48,096 bases of DNA, taken from the NCBI GenBank assembly GCA_903836515.1, contig CAILQW010000033.1, positions 1-48,096 of the forward strand. The letters are read 5' to 3'. Of the stretch, positions 33,107 through 42,365 are shown in pieces. Within the stretch, counting starts at the first letter, position 1; the number at the start of each line of letters is the position of its first letter. The position numbers and the translations under genes are program-made. The notes under the pieces are model-generated. The model ran no database searches. It worked only from the letters and a program-made list of their open reading frames with translations, and was not told where the DNA came from. This DNA is from Candidatus Omnitrophota bacterium. Its GTDB lineage: Bacteria; Omnitrophota; Gorgyraeia; Zapsychrales; Fredricksoniimonadaceae.

Positions 33107-35470
33107 ATGAACATTCTAAAATATTCTGGGTTGGCATTTGTGATGTTGCTCGCGGGACACTTCATGAATGGTTACGAAGTGCAATTTCCTTTCAAAATAG
33201 CTGAAGTGGATGGGCTGCATCAATCCGATACGGCGTTTGCCGCAACAAACTCCATATTTGCCCAGTGGTTAGCACGTTTTAAGGCTAAAACAACAACGAC
33301 CACAACGAAAACGCCCACGACCACCACAACCACAACAACGACACCTTCGACGACAACGACTACGACACCGACGACGACCACAACACCGACCACCACCACC
33401 ACCACCACCACCACCACCACCACAACGACAACGACGCCCACAACGCCGACAACGACACCTGTGGTCACGGCGCCTGTTGCGGCAGGCCAGTGGGAATTTG
33501 CCGGTTGGTTTGGCGGCGGTGCTTTCCCCGGGCTGACCGTTGATTCCAAGACCGAAGGGCGTCTTTTCCTTGTTTCCGATGTGACAGGCGTCTGGCGCAG
33601 TGATGATCGCGGGGAGAACTGGAAGTTCATCAAGCAGGGGTTGGGATCGGATTCAGGATCGGCTGTGGCGATCGCACCATCGAATTCCAACACGCTTTAT
33701 TTTGCTTCCGAACGGGGTCTTTTTTATTCAACCGATGGCGGTGCCCAGTGGACCGCAGGGAACACCTTGAATGGCGATATCGTCTTCGCCCGTCCGGCAA
33801 GTCATAAGCCTGTCGCTGTGAGCGAAACGTCACCCGGGAAAGTATGTGTGGGAACTTCAAAAGGCAAGATCCTTTGTTCCACCGATTATGGCAAGAACTG
33901 GCAGGCGCTGGTGCTTGATACAGCCTATTTCCCCTCAACCGATGCGATCACGGCGGTATCATTCTTCAATCAGGATCAGTATCTTTATGCGGCGACAACA
34001 ACAGGCTTGTATGCGTATAGTTTTGGTCAAAGCCTTTGGACGCCGTTGTTGAAGGGCAAGAGCATTACGGATTTTGCTGTTTCCGCGGCGTCTTCCGATG
34101 TTATTTTTGCGGCAGGCGGCAGTACCATCTTGATGAGCAGTGACGGCGGCAAGACATGGACGGAAAGCAAGCCGATCCCCAAAGGAACGACCTTCCGCGT
34201 CCGTTTGTCGGAGGACAGCTCCGGTACGCTTTCGATTTATGTGTCGTTCTTGAGCGGTTCCGACGGCGGTGTTGTTGTGTCGCGCGATAAGGGCCAGACC
34301 TGGGTTTCCCTGGATCAGCAAATGCAGTCTGATAATGTGGGCAATCCTGTGAGAGCGTGGGTTCTGCCCAGCTGGAGCAGTGTCTTGTCGATTGCGGTTG
34401 ATCCTTTTAACAAGAACATTCTTTATCGGACCGATTGGTGGGGCGTCTGGCGCAGCGATGACGCGGGTGTCACCTGGACCGAGAAGATCAAGGGCGCGCC
34501 CAATATGTGCGGCACAGATATCTCTTTCTCGCCCAACGGGACACTTTATGTGGCGAACATGGATATCGGTTTGCTGAGAAGCCTGGATATGGGCAAAACG
34601 TATGAACCGGTTTTCCCCAAGGTTTATTCCCCTGATACAGCCGGGCATGTCTGGCGGGTCAGGGCCATTTCCGATCAGAATGTCATATTGACCTCTTCGC
34701 CATGGAACAATCAGATCAATCAGGTCGCCATCAGCAAGGATGGCGGGCAGACGTTCCAGATCACGCATACCGGTCTTCCCACGACGCGTCCCAAGGTGAA
34801 TACCGTCACAGGGACAGGCTTGCCGCATGCACTGGTCGTTGATCCTGTGGATGCGAATAATGTCTATATGGGTATCGATGGCGATGACGGCGGCGGGTTG
34901 TTCGTGTCCAAAGATGGCGGATCGACCTGGCAGAAATCGTCCGGTCAGCCGGGTTCAGTGTGTGTGTACAGCGGGTTGGCTGTGGATTATACCAATACCA
35001 GCCGGTTGTATTGGGGCGCTATCGGCACCAACGGCGGCATCTATACATCGCCGGACAAGGGGCTCACCTGGAAAAAGGTGTTTTCGACCAGTAATACGGT
35101 CGTTGCGATCACAGCGGCTCCGGATGGCGCTGTGTACGCAGGTACTTACAATAACGGCCCGGCCTTATACGTTTCCCGCGATCAAGGGACCACCTGGAAG
35201 CTCTTGTCGCAATTTTCGGCTTCGGGCGTTGCGGTTGACTCGGTGGCTGTGAGCCCGATCGATCCAAAGATCATTGTGGCCAGCACCGGGGTATGGTATG
35301 CGCCGATACCGCAGAAAATATATCTTAGCCGGGATGCCGGTGCGACCTGGACTGATATATCGGGGGATCTGACACCGACGCATGGGCAGTCCGCGATGGT
35401 GTTTACCAAGGACGGCCAGTACCTTTATATCTCGCGTTATGCGGGCGGGGTTTACCGGATAAAATTATAA
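33107..35470 (+). CDS. Secreted Asp-box beta-propeller protein with Thr-rich linker (GH74/sortilin-like)
   Basis: A 787-residue protein. An N-terminal hydrophobic segment (FVMLLAGHFMNG, possible cleavage after TAFA) is followed by a Thr/Pro linker at about 61-120, partly encoded by an (ACC)11 run. From residue 125 on there are at least a dozen Asp-box motifs of the form S-x-D-x-G-x-T-W: SDDRGENW, STDGGAQW, SSDGGKTW, SRDKGQTW, SDDAGVTW, SKDGGSTW, SPDKGLTW, SRDQGTTW, SRDAGATW. The spacing fits two seven-bladed propellers as in GH74 xyloglucanases and Vps10/sortilin. It may bind or cleave a glycan, perhaps the polymer made here. I could not assign catalytic Asp residues. Confidence 0.85.
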   Translation: MNILKYSGLAFVMLLAGHFMNGYEVQFPFKIAEVDGLHQSDTAFAATNSIFAQWLARFKAKTTTTTTKTPTTTTTTTTTPSTTTTTTPTTTTTPTTTTTTTTTTTTTTTTPTTPTTTPVVTAPVAAGQWEFAGWFGGGAFPGLTVDSKTEGRLFLVSDVTGVWRSDDRGENWKFIKQGLGSDSGSAVAIAPSNSNTLYFASERGLFYSTDGGAQWTAGNTLNGDIVFARPASHKPVAVSETSPGKVCVGTSKGKILCSTDYGKNWQALVLDTAYFPSTDAITAVSFFNQDQYLYAATTTGLYAYSFGQSLWTPLLKGKSITDFAVSAASSDVIFAAGGSTILMSSDGGKTWTESKPIPKGTTFRVRLSEDSSGTLSIYVSFLSGSDGGVVVSRDKGQTWVSLDQQMQSDNVGNPVRAWVLPSWSSVLSIAVDPFNKNILYRTDWWGVWRSDDAGVTWTEKIKGAPNMCGTDISFSPNGTLYVANMDIGLLRSLDMGKTYEPVFPKVYSPDTAGHVWRVRAISDQNVILTSSPWNNQINQVAISKDGGQTFQITHTGLPTTRPKVNTVTGTGLPHALVVDPVDANNVYMGIDGDDGGGLFVSKDGGSTWQKSSGQPGSVCVYSGLAVDYTNTSRLYWGAIGTNGGIYTSPDKGLTWKKVFSTSNTVVAITAAPDGAVYAGTYNNGPALYVSRDQGTTWKLLSQFSASGVAVDSVAVSPIDPKIIVASTGVWYAPIPQKIYLSRDAGATWTDISGDLTPTHGQSAMVFTKDGQYLYISRYAGGVYRIKL
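33389..33421 (+). repeat. (ACC)11 microsatellite inside the Thr linker
   Basis: Eleven perfect ACC triplets sit within a longer ACN-rich tract (about 33290-33460) encoding the Thr/Pro linker. Slippage by whole triplets would change linker length without a frameshift. Confidence 0.95.
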
Positions 35471-35488
35471 TCTTCGTCGGATACTATT

Positions 35489-36469
35489 ATGTCAAGCAAG
35501 CTTCACGGATCGATCATTGTGACGTCGCGCTGTAATGCCAAATGCAATATGTGCGACGTGTGGCAGTACCCATCCAGGCCGGAAGAAGAGATCGGCCTGG
35601 ATGTTTACGAAAAACTCCCCCAGATGTTCTTTACCAACATCACCGGAGGGGAGCCCTTCGTTCGCAAGGATCTTCCCGAGATCGTGGCCCTCTTAAGACG
35701 GAAGACCAAGCGTATTGTCATCAGCACCAACGGGTTCTTTACGGACCGCATCATTGCGCTGTGCGAGAAATACCCTGATCTGGGGATCCGTATCAGCATC
35801 GAAGGGGCGCCAGAGACCAATGACAAGATCCGCGGCATTCCTGAAGGGGCTGCGCGCACGGAACGCACCTTGCTCAAGCTAAGGGAAATGGGGATCCGGG
35901 ATATCGGGTTTGCCATGACCGTCCAGGACATGAATGCCAAAGACCTTGTCGGCCTTTATGAAAAAGCTGAAGGTTTCGGATATGAGTTCGCCACAGCGAC
36001 CCTGCACAATTCGCATTATTTCTGCAAAACGGACAACCGTATCCAGGATAAGGAAATGGTGACCGGAGAGTTCAGGCGGTTGATCGCTCGTTTGCTTCGT
36101 TCCAATAAACCCAAACAATGGTTCCGTGCGTATTTCAATCATGGCCTGATCAATTACATTTACGGCAAGCCGCGCTTTTTGCCGTGCGAGATGGGCCAGG
36201 ATGGTTTCTTCCTTGATCCTTACGGCGACGTGCTGGCTTGTAACGGCATGGAGCGCAAGATGCCGATGGGCAATCTGAAGACGCAGTCCTGGGATGAAAT
36301 ATGGAACGGATCCAAGGCCAGGGACGTGCGCCATGCCGTCAAGCTTTGCCAGAGGAACTGCTGGATGATTGGTTCAGCCGCGCCCGCGATATGGCACCAT
36401 CCGCTCAAGCCCGTCTGGTGGGTGTTCAGCAACAAAATGCAGGCCATGCAGGGGAAACCCGGGAACTGA
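35489..36469 (+). CDS. Radical SAM/SPASM domain protein
   Basis: A 326-residue enzyme. SRCNAKCNMCDVW carries the CxxxCxxC motif for the SAM-bound 4Fe-4S cluster (residues about 14-21), followed by NITGGEPFVRKD (GGE motif). The C-terminal part has CEMGQDGFFLDPYGDVLACNG, MGNLKTQSWDEIWNG and CQRNCW, a SPASM-like set of Cys for an auxiliary cluster. Known relatives modify peptides or sugars, or act as dehydrogenases. No peptide precursor is seen nearby; a sugar or lipid substrate is possible but unproven. The ribosome-binding site is weak. It is followed after 4 bp by a GT4 gene. Confidence 0.87.
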   Translation: MSSKLHGSIIVTSRCNAKCNMCDVWQYPSRPEEEIGLDVYEKLPQMFFTNITGGEPFVRKDLPEIVALLRRKTKRIVISTNGFFTDRIIALCEKYPDLGIRISIEGAPETNDKIRGIPEGAARTERTLLKLREMGIRDIGFAMTVQDMNAKDLVGLYEKAEGFGYEFATATLHNSHYFCKTDNRIQDKEMVTGEFRRLIARLLRSNKPKQWFRAYFNHGLINYIYGKPRFLPCEMGQDGFFLDPYGDVLACNGMERKMPMGNLKTQSWDEIWNGSKARDVRHAVKLCQRNCWMIGSAAPAIWHHPLKPVWWVFSNKMQAMQGKPGN

Positions 36470-36473
36470 TCCC

Positions 36474-37571
36474 ATGAAGATCGTTGTTATCGGCACACGC
36501 GGTTTTCCTGATGTCCAGGGTGGTGTGGAAAAACATTGCCAGCAGCTTTATCCTCTTGTGACCGGTATGGGTGTGGACGTGACCGTGCTCACACGCCGGC
36601 CCTATGTCGATCCTGCCTTGCGCGAATACCGCGGTGTTCATCTTGTCCCTGTCGATTGTCCCCAAAGCAAATTCCTCGAGGCGATAGTTCATTCCTTCAG
36701 GGCCGTGCTTTATGCCAGGACGCTCAAGCCGGATGTGGTGCATATCCATGCCATAGGCCCGTCGATTGTGGTACCGCTGGCCAGGCTTCTGGGCTTGAAA
36801 GTTGTGATCACGCATCACGGCCCTGATTATGAGCGCAAGAAATGGAACGGGGTGGCCAAGGCGATCCTCAGGCTCGGGGAAGCCTGCGGATGCCTGTTTG
36901 CCAACAGGATCATCACGATCACCGGCCATATCGGACGCGCCATCACCGCCAAATTCGGCAAGGTCCCTGTGATCATTCCCAACGGGGTGGTTATTCCCGA
37001 AAAGATCGTCGCCGCAGACACTGTGGCCAGGTTTGCCCTTGAACCGGGGAAATATTTCGTGGCGGTGGGGCGGTTTGTACCTGAAAAAGGATTCCATGAT
37101 CTGGTCGATGCCTATGCCCGTTGTGAGGCGCATGGATGGAAGCTTGTGATCGTCGGAGATGCTGATCATGAGGATGCCTACAGCCGTTCCCTTAAGGCAA
37201 GGGCCGCGGGAGTTTCCGGGGTGGTCTTGACGGGTTTCCTGACGGGCAAGGCTCTCGGAGAGATTTATTCCAACGCCGGTGTTTTTGTCCTGCCGTCTTA
37301 TTACGAAGGCCTGCCTATTGTTCTTTTAGAGGCCATGAGTTACGGCCTTAATTGCCTGGTCTCGGATATTCCTGCCAATCGTGAAGTGGCCCTGGCGCAA
37401 GAGCGTTATGTGAAGCCGGGGGCCATCGACGCGTGGGCGCAGAACATGGCTCTGTTTTCCTCCAGCCCCTTGCAGGATGACGCGCGTACCGCCATGCTTG
37501 GGCTGATCGCCCGGGAGTATGACTGGAAGGACATTGCGCGTCGTACGCTGGCGGTCTATCAGAGCGTATAG
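36474..37571 (+). CDS. Glycosyltransferase family 4
   Basis: A 365-residue GT-B enzyme. ATG 36474 begins VVIGTRGFPDVQGGVEKHCQQL, an acceptor loop seen in capsular GT4 enzymes. VITHHGPDYERKKW, KYFVAVGRFVPEKGFHDLVDA and SYYEGLPIVLLEAMSYGLNCLVSD (E-x7-E) complete it. It starts 4 bp after the radical SAM gene and ends directly at the GTG of the next gene, so the three are likely co-expressed. It is the seventh predicted transferase in the window. Confidence 0.88.
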   Translation: MKIVVIGTRGFPDVQGGVEKHCQQLYPLVTGMGVDVTVLTRRPYVDPALREYRGVHLVPVDCPQSKFLEAIVHSFRAVLYARTLKPDVVHIHAIGPSIVVPLARLLGLKVVITHHGPDYERKKWNGVAKAILRLGEACGCLFANRIITITGHIGRAITAKFGKVPVIIPNGVVIPEKIVAADTVARFALEPGKYFVAVGRFVPEKGFHDLVDAYARCEAHGWKLVIVGDADHEDAYSRSLKARAAGVSGVVLTGFLTGKALGEIYSNAGVFVLPSYYEGLPIVLLEAMSYGLNCLVSDIPANREVALAQERYVKPGAIDAWAQNMALFSSSPLQDDARTAMLGLIAREYDWKDIARRTLAVYQSV

Positions 37572-38213
37572 GTGAAACTGCCGTACCGTTTCCCCAGGAT
37601 ATTTTTTTCTTTCGCCGCAGGCATCCTGCTGCTCCTTCTGTTGTATTGGGCCAAATGCCAGCTGGGCATTGATATTTTTCCCCGCTTTGCGTGGGAAGAA
37701 CATTTTTCTGTGCTCAATGTTTTTCAAAAGGGTGAATATGTATTCGATCCGCCGCCGGGCCGTGCGGTCCTTTTGCAATCGAGCTTTGATGAAGTTTTCC
37801 CGTTCTGGCCGTGGTCGGCTATGTGGGTCAGGGAGCGTGCGACCATCGTTGATGCGGTCGTGCCGGGAGGGCCGGACGGCTCAAGATGCCTCAAGGTCCA
37901 CAGCGATTCATTCTGGGACTGGTCTTTGGCACATCATCTGATCATCAAGGCCAGGCCGGGCAGAAGGTTTGTCCTGTCAGGGTATGTGAGGACGGAGGGC
38001 CAGGCTGTTGCCCGTGCGGGGATCATGCTTTACGATGCCGACGGCAATATCCACAATTGGGTCAATGTGGTGGATCATATCCAGTCTCGCGTTTGGAAGA
38101 AGTTTTCGGGCGAATTCGTGGTTCCGCCCGGCATCACGGGCATCCGTTGCCGGGTGGCAGGATACCGCAGCGGGGATTTTTATTTTGATGACATCCGTTT
38201 TATTCAGCAATAA
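37572..38213 (+). CDS. Membrane-anchored jelly-roll (CBM4/9-like) protein
   Basis: A 213-residue protein starting with GTG at 37572, immediately after the TAG of the GT4 gene. One N-terminal helix (IFFSFAAGILLLLLLYWA) should anchor it in the inner membrane. The rest looks like a carbohydrate-binding beta-sandwich: CLKVHSDSFWDWSLAHHLIIKARPG, RRFVLSGYVRTEGQ, GIMLYDADGN, VWKKFSGEFVVPPG, FYFDDIRFI. This strand order is typical of CBM4/9-type modules. It may hold or sense the nascent polysaccharide. Function is inferred from fold only. Confidence 0.68.
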   Translation: MKLPYRFPRIFFSFAAGILLLLLLYWAKCQLGIDIFPRFAWEEHFSVLNVFQKGEYVFDPPPGRAVLLQSSFDEVFPFWPWSAMWVRERATIVDAVVPGGPDGSRCLKVHSDSFWDWSLAHHLIIKARPGRRFVLSGYVRTEGQAVARAGIMLYDADGNIHNWVNVVDHIQSRVWKKFSGEFVVPPGITGIRCRVAGYRSGDFYFDDIRFIQQ

Positions 38214-38225
38214 GGGGATCTGGGC

Positions 38226-39089
38226 ATGAAAGGCATTATCCTTGCAGGCGGACGGGCGACACGGCTTTACCCTATCACCCGCGGTATTTCCAAGCAGCTT
38301 TTGCCCGTGTACAACAAGCCGATGATCTATTATCCCTTGTCGGTGCTCATGCTGGCGGGCATCAAGGATATCCTGATCATTTCAACGCCTGAAACCCTGC
38401 CCCAGCTTAACAGCCTGCTGGGAGATGGCCGTGCATACGGCATCCGGATCGAGTATGCCCAGCAACCCGAGCCGCGGGGGATCGCCGAGGCTTTTATCAT
38501 CGGAGAAAAATTCATCGGCGCCGAGGGCGTGAGCCTTATTCTGGGCGATAACATCTTTTTCGGGCACGGGCTGCTTGAGGAAGTGCGCGCAGCGGCGCAG
38601 ATCCAGGACGGCGCAGTTGTTTTTGCCTACTGTGTCAGCGATCCGGAGCGCTACGGTGTGGTGGAATTCGACGGGCAATCCAATGTGCTCTCCATCGAGG
38701 AAAAGCCGGCCAAGCCCCGTTCTTCCTGGGCCGTGACCGGGCTTTATTTTTACGACAATTCCATCGTCGGGGTCGCCCGGGGCCTTAAGCCTTCGGCCCG
38801 CGGGGAACTGGAGATCACGGATGTGAACAGGGTTTATCTGCAGCAGAAGAAACTCAAGGTCAGACTGCTCGGGCGCGGTTATGCGTGGCTGGATACCGGG
38901 ACGTATGATTCCTTGATCGACGCGTCGATGTTCATCAAGACCGTGGAGGAACGCCAGGGCCTGAAGATCGCCTGCATCGAGGAGATCGCTTATAATATGG
39001 GATATATCACGCGTGCGCAGCTGGCGGGCCTGGGCAGGGAGATCAGGACGTCGTATGGGGATTATTTGCAAAAGATAGCAGGGGAATGA
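38226..39089 (+). CDS. rmlA: Glucose-1-phosphate thymidylyltransferase
   Basis: A 287-residue nucleotidyltransferase. The N-terminal signature [29 protein letters not shown] includes the catalytic Arg and Lys. [25 protein letters not shown] (metal-binding Asp) and [10 protein letters not shown] are family hallmarks. It makes dTDP-glucose from glucose-1-phosphate and dTTP, the first step to dTDP-L-rhamnose. It begins the compact rmlA-C-D-B set with almost no gaps. Confidence 0.96.
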   Translation: MKGIILAGGRATRLYPITRGISKQLLPVYNKPMIYYPLSVLMLAGIKDILIISTPETLPQLNSLLGDGRAYGIRIEYAQQPEPRGIAEAFIIGEKFIGAEGVSLILGDNIFFGHGLLEEVRAAAQIQDGAVVFAYCVSDPERYGVVEFDGQSNVLSIEEKPAKPRSSWAVTGLYFYDNSIVGVARGLKPSARGELEITDVNRVYLQQKKLKVRLLGRGYAWLDTGTYDSLIDASMFIKTVEERQGLKIACIEEIAYNMGYITRAQLAGLGREIRTSYGDYLQKIAGE

Positions 39090-39090
39090 T

Positions 39091-39663
39091 ATGCCGTTTG
39101 CATTTTCCAGAATGCGTATCCCGGAGATCGTGCTGGTTGAGCCTAAAATTTTTCCGGATGACCGCGGTTTTTTTGCCGAACTTTTCAAGGCGTCTGACTT
39201 CAGGGCGGCCGGACTGCCTGCGTCCTTCGTTCAGGTCAATCATTCGCGTTCGCAGAAAAATGTCCTGCGCGGACTTCATTATCAATTAAATCCCAAAGCC
39301 CAGGCCAAGCTTGTGAGTGTGGTGCACGGCGAGATCTTCGATGTGGCGGTTGATATCCGCCGGGGATCTCCCACCTGCGGGCAGTGGGTCGCGGAGCGTT
39401 TGTCCGACGTTAACAAGAAGATGATATGGGTTCCGGCCGGCTTTGCGCACGGTTTTTGTGTCTTGTCCGATCATGCGGAGATCATTTATTATTGCTCCGA
39501 CGAGTATGCCCCTGACCTGGAGCGCAATATTCTCTGGAATGATCCTGATATCGCCATCGACTGGCCTGTGGCTGCGCCGTTATTGTCGCCCAAGGATGCG
39601 CATGGGAAATCCTTGTCTGCGGCCGAGAATAATTTTAGGTACACAGCGGGGACTGTTACATGA
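39091..39663 (+). CDS. rmlC: dTDP-4-dehydrorhamnose 3,5-epimerase
   Basis: A 190-residue cupin epimerase starting 1 bp after rmlA. It has DDRGFFAELFKASDF, QVNHSRSQKNVLRGLHYQ (catalytic His and substrate Arg), GEIFDVAVDIRRGSPT (catalytic Asp) and VPAGFAHGFCVLSD. It epimerises the 3 and 5 positions of dTDP-4-keto-6-deoxyglucose. Length is normal. Its stop overlaps the rmlD start (ATGA). Confidence 0.96.
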   Translation: MPFAFSRMRIPEIVLVEPKIFPDDRGFFAELFKASDFRAAGLPASFVQVNHSRSQKNVLRGLHYQLNPKAQAKLVSVVHGEIFDVAVDIRRGSPTCGQWVAERLSDVNKKMIWVPAGFAHGFCVLSDHAEIIYYCSDEYAPDLERNILWNDPDIAIDWPVAAPLLSPKDAHGKSLSAAENNFRYTAGTVT

Positions 39664-40523
39664 TGAAGGCGGTTATTACCGGAGCCGACGGGCAATTGGG
39701 GCTGGCGTTCCAGCAGGAACTAAAGAGGCGGGGGATCCCGTATTGGGGAAGTGATGCCGCCACCTGCAACATTACCCGCCGGGAAGAGGTTGAGGCCATG
39801 CTGGAGGCCCGGCGCCCTACGGTCTTGATCAATTGCGCGGCGTATAACCAGGTCGACCATGCGGAAACAGACCCGGCGGGCGCCTTCGAGGTCAATGCCC
39901 AGGCGGTAAAAATACTGGCCGAGGCTTGCCAGGCGCGGGGGATCAAATTCGTGCATTACAGCACGGATTATGTTTTTGACGGCAGGAAAGGCGCGTTCTA
40001 TACGGAAGACGACGCGCCTGCCCCTTTGAACGTCTATGGGCGAAGCAAGCTTGATGGCGAGGTTTTTGCGCGCACGCTGGCAACGGATCATCTTGTTTTG
40101 CGCACCAGCTGGGTGTACGGCGAGGGCAAACAGAATTTTCTTTACAAGTTCCTGGGGTGGGCGGCGGCAAATGACGTCCTTAGGATATCGGCCGACGAGG
40201 TGTCTGTGCCCACCTATGCGGACGATCTGGTGGCGGTCACCCTCAGGGCCATTGACAGCGGCCTGACAGGGCTGTACCACGCCCCCAGCAGCGGCTATGC
40301 CTCGCGCTATGAATGGGCTAGATATTTTTTGAAAGCCGCCGGTTTTTCCAACCTTGTGATCCCGGTTCCGTTGAGCTATTTCAAGCCCAAGGTCGAGAGG
40401 CCGGTTTTCTCAGCCATGTCGAATCGCGCGATCACGACCGCGCTGGGGATCAGGATCCCCGAGTGGCAGGAGGGTGTCGAGACCTACGTTAAAATTTACC
40501 TGGAAAAACAGCCATGCCGTTAA
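39660..40523 (+). CDS. rmlD: dTDP-4-dehydrorhamnose reductase
   Basis: A 287-residue SDR. It has ITGADGQLGLAF (cofactor site), CAAYNQVDHAETDP, HYSTDYVFDGRKG (catalytic Thr) and YGRSKLDGE (YxxxK), plus RTSWVYG. It reduces the keto sugar to dTDP-L-rhamnose. ATG codons at 39660 and 39663 are both possible starts. It overlaps rmlC by 4 bp and rmlB by 10 bp. Confidence 0.96.
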   Translation: MMKAVITGADGQLGLAFQQELKRRGIPYWGSDAATCNITRREEVEAMLEARRPTVLINCAAYNQVDHAETDPAGAFEVNAQAVKILAEACQARGIKFVHYSTDYVFDGRKGAFYTEDDAPAPLNVYGRSKLDGEVFARTLATDHLVLRTSWVYGEGKQNFLYKFLGWAAANDVLRISADEVSVPTYADDLVAVTLRAIDSGLTGLYHAPSSGYASRYEWARYFLKAAGFSNLVIPVPLSYFKPKVERPVFSAMSNRAITTALGIRIPEWQEGVETYVKIYLEKQPCR

Positions 40524-41521
40524 TAACCGTGTTGGTCACCGGCGGAAGCGGGTTCATCGGGTCCAACTTTATAAAACATATCCTTGGCGCGCATCAGGAT
40601 GTCCGGGTCATTAATTTTGATGCCCTGACCTATGCAGGCAATCCGGACAACCTGGCTGAACTGACCCATGAGCCCCGTTACAGCTTCCGGCGCGGGGATA
40701 TCACATCCGGCGTTGATGTGGGTGCGGTCATGCCCGGGGTTCAATATGTCGTGCATTTTGCCGCGGAATCCCATGTTGACCGCAGTATCGAGGGGCCCGA
40801 GGTTTTTACACGGACCAATACCCTTGGCACCCAGATACTCCTGGACCATGCGCGGGCGAACGGTATCGCGCAATTTGTCCATGTGTCTACGGACGAGGTT
40901 TACGGCAGCCTCGGGACAGAGGGTTATTTTACGGAAGATACGCCGCTGGCCCCCAACAGCCCGTATTCGGCCAGCAAGGCCGGGAGCGACCTCCTGGTCC
41001 GGGCGTATCATCACACCTTTGGATTTCCCGGCGTCATTACGCGCTGTTCCAATAATTACGGCCCGTATCAGTTTCCTGAAAAACTAATTCCTTTGATGAT
41101 CTCCAATGCGTTGGACAACAAGCCGCTGCCTGTTTATGGCGACGGGATGAATGTGCGCGACTGGCTTTATGTGGAAGACCATTGCCGGGCCATTGATGCG
41201 GTCCTGTTCCGGGGGAAAGCGGGAGAGGTTTACAATATCGGCGGGAAGAATGAATGGCATAATATAGATATCGTCAAGTTGATCCTTCGTGAGCTCGGCA
41301 AGCCTGAAACCCTGATCCGTTTTGTCGAGGACAGGCCCGGCCACGACAGGCGTTATGCCATTGATCCGGCCAAGATCAGCCAGGAGCTGGGCTGGGAGCC
41401 TGCCGTTAAATTTGAGGACGGGATCAAGGCCACGATCCGGTGGTATCTCGGTCATAAGGAATGGATCGCCCGCATCAAAAGCGGGGCGTACCGCGGAGGC
41501 CGGGCATGCCAGGGCGTTTGA
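40514..41521 (+). CDS. rmlB: dTDP-glucose 4,6-dehydratase
   Basis: A 335-residue SDR dehydratase. TGGSGFIGSNF binds NAD. HVSTDEVYGSLG carries the catalytic Thr, Asp and Glu, and YSASKAGSD provides YxxxK. RCSNNYGPYQFPEKLIPLMI is the RmlB/RffG signature. It converts dTDP-glucose to the 4-keto-6-deoxy sugar. Coming last in the A-C-D-B order, it overlaps rmlD by 10 bp and the first pseudopilin-like gene by 16 bp, joining the sugar and pilin genes in one transcript. Confidence 0.97.
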   Translation: MPLITVLVTGGSGFIGSNFIKHILGAHQDVRVINFDALTYAGNPDNLAELTHEPRYSFRRGDITSGVDVGAVMPGVQYVVHFAAESHVDRSIEGPEVFTRTNTLGTQILLDHARANGIAQFVHVSTDEVYGSLGTEGYFTEDTPLAPNSPYSASKAGSDLLVRAYHHTFGFPGVITRCSNNYGPYQFPEKLIPLMISNALDNKPLPVYGDGMNVRDWLYVEDHCRAIDAVLFRGKAGEVYNIGGKNEWHNIDIVKLILRELGKPETLIRFVEDRPGHDRRYAIDPAKISQELGWEPAVKFEDGIKATIRWYLGHKEWIARIKSGAYRGGRACQGV

Positions 41522-41913
41522 AGGCACCCAAAGGTTTTTCACTGGTCGAGATCATGGTGACGGTCGGGATCCTTGCCGCCGCGCTGGGCGGCATGATGTT
41601 CCTTTTTTCCAACAGCGTTGTGCTCAACGAAGACAGCCGCAATACCACCCTCGCCCTGTCGCATATTCAGTTTGTGCTGGAAGATATCCGCAATACGCCC
41701 TACGCGATGGACCTGGCCCGCATCAAGATCGGTGATTGGGCGTGGGATCAGGCCAAGATCTCCGGCCACGGCCTGACGCCGCTTCATGAGGAGCGCATCA
41801 CGGTCGAGGCGCTAGGGACAGACCCTTTGACCGTGACCGTGATCGCCACCTGGAAGAATACCTATCGCCGGGCCAGAACGCTGGCGATCAGCACCATCAT
41901 GGGGGGCGCATGA
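41506..41913 (+). CDS. Prepilin-type pseudopilin, GspI/PilV-like
   Basis: A 135-residue protein. ATG 41506 follows GCGGAGG and lies inside the end of rmlB. The leader MPGRLKAPKGFSLVEIMV has the class III prepilin site (cleavage after G, Phe +1, Glu +5) and then a hydrophobic helix (MVTVGILAAALGGMMFLF). The globular part is short. It resembles minor pseudopilins that prime type II secretion or type IV pilus assembly. The next gene overlaps by 4 bp. Confidence 0.85.
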   Translation: MPGRLKAPKGFSLVEIMVTVGILAAALGGMMFLFSNSVVLNEDSRNTTLALSHIQFVLEDIRNTPYAMDLARIKIGDWAWDQAKISGHGLTPLHEERITVEALGTDPLTVTVIATWKNTYRRARTLAISTIMGGA

Positions 41914-42365
41914 AAAGCTTTACCCTTACCGAGTTGATGGTGAGCCTATTGATTTTCGGTCTGCTGGCCGCGGGGATGTACAGCATGCTGGCCACAGGCA
42001 TGTCGGTGTATATGACCGACAGTGCCACCCTGGACCTTCAGCAGACGACGCGCGGGGCCATGGACCGGTTTATCCGCGAGGTGCGCTCCAGTCGTTTTAC
42101 CGTGGTTCGGCCGCTGGGGGAGAACAACGACAAGATCTCTTTTAATACACCAGGCGTTATCGGGGTTCAGTATTATATCGACGGCACGCGCCTTGTCCGT
42201 GAATATCCGCCGGGAACCCTCACGCCTGTCGCTGACGAGATCCAGCGCTTCAAGCTCGCGTTAAACGGCGCCATGCTGAGCGTTACGATCCAGGCCGGGA
42301 GAAGTTTCTACCAGCGCCCGCTCATATTTTCTTTAACCGAACAGGTGAGGCTGCGCAATGAATAG
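41910..42365 (+). CDS. Prepilin-type pseudopilin, GspJ/PilW-like
   Basis: A 151-residue protein beginning MKSFTLTELMVSLLIFGLL. The very short leader ends MKS with Phe +1 and Glu +5, a variant of the usual Gly-Phe site because the residue before Phe appears to be Ser. The helix is followed by TTRGAMDRFIREVRSSRF and ISFNTPGVIGVQYYIDGTRLVREYPP, typical of GspJ/PilW minor pseudopilins. It overlaps its neighbours by 4 and 8 bp. Confidence 0.83.
   Translation: MKSFTLTELMVSLLIFGLLAAGMYSMLATGMSVYMTDSATLDLQQTTRGAMDRFIREVRSSRFTVVRPLGENNDKISFNTPGVIGVQYYIDGTRLVREYPPGTLTPVADEIQRFKLALNGAMLSVTIQAGRSFYQRPLIFSLTEQVRLRNE

Noticed and set aside
33220-33693. Val-rich antisense frame over the propeller gene
   Set aside because: The long Val runs are only the complement of the ACC/ACN threonine tract.
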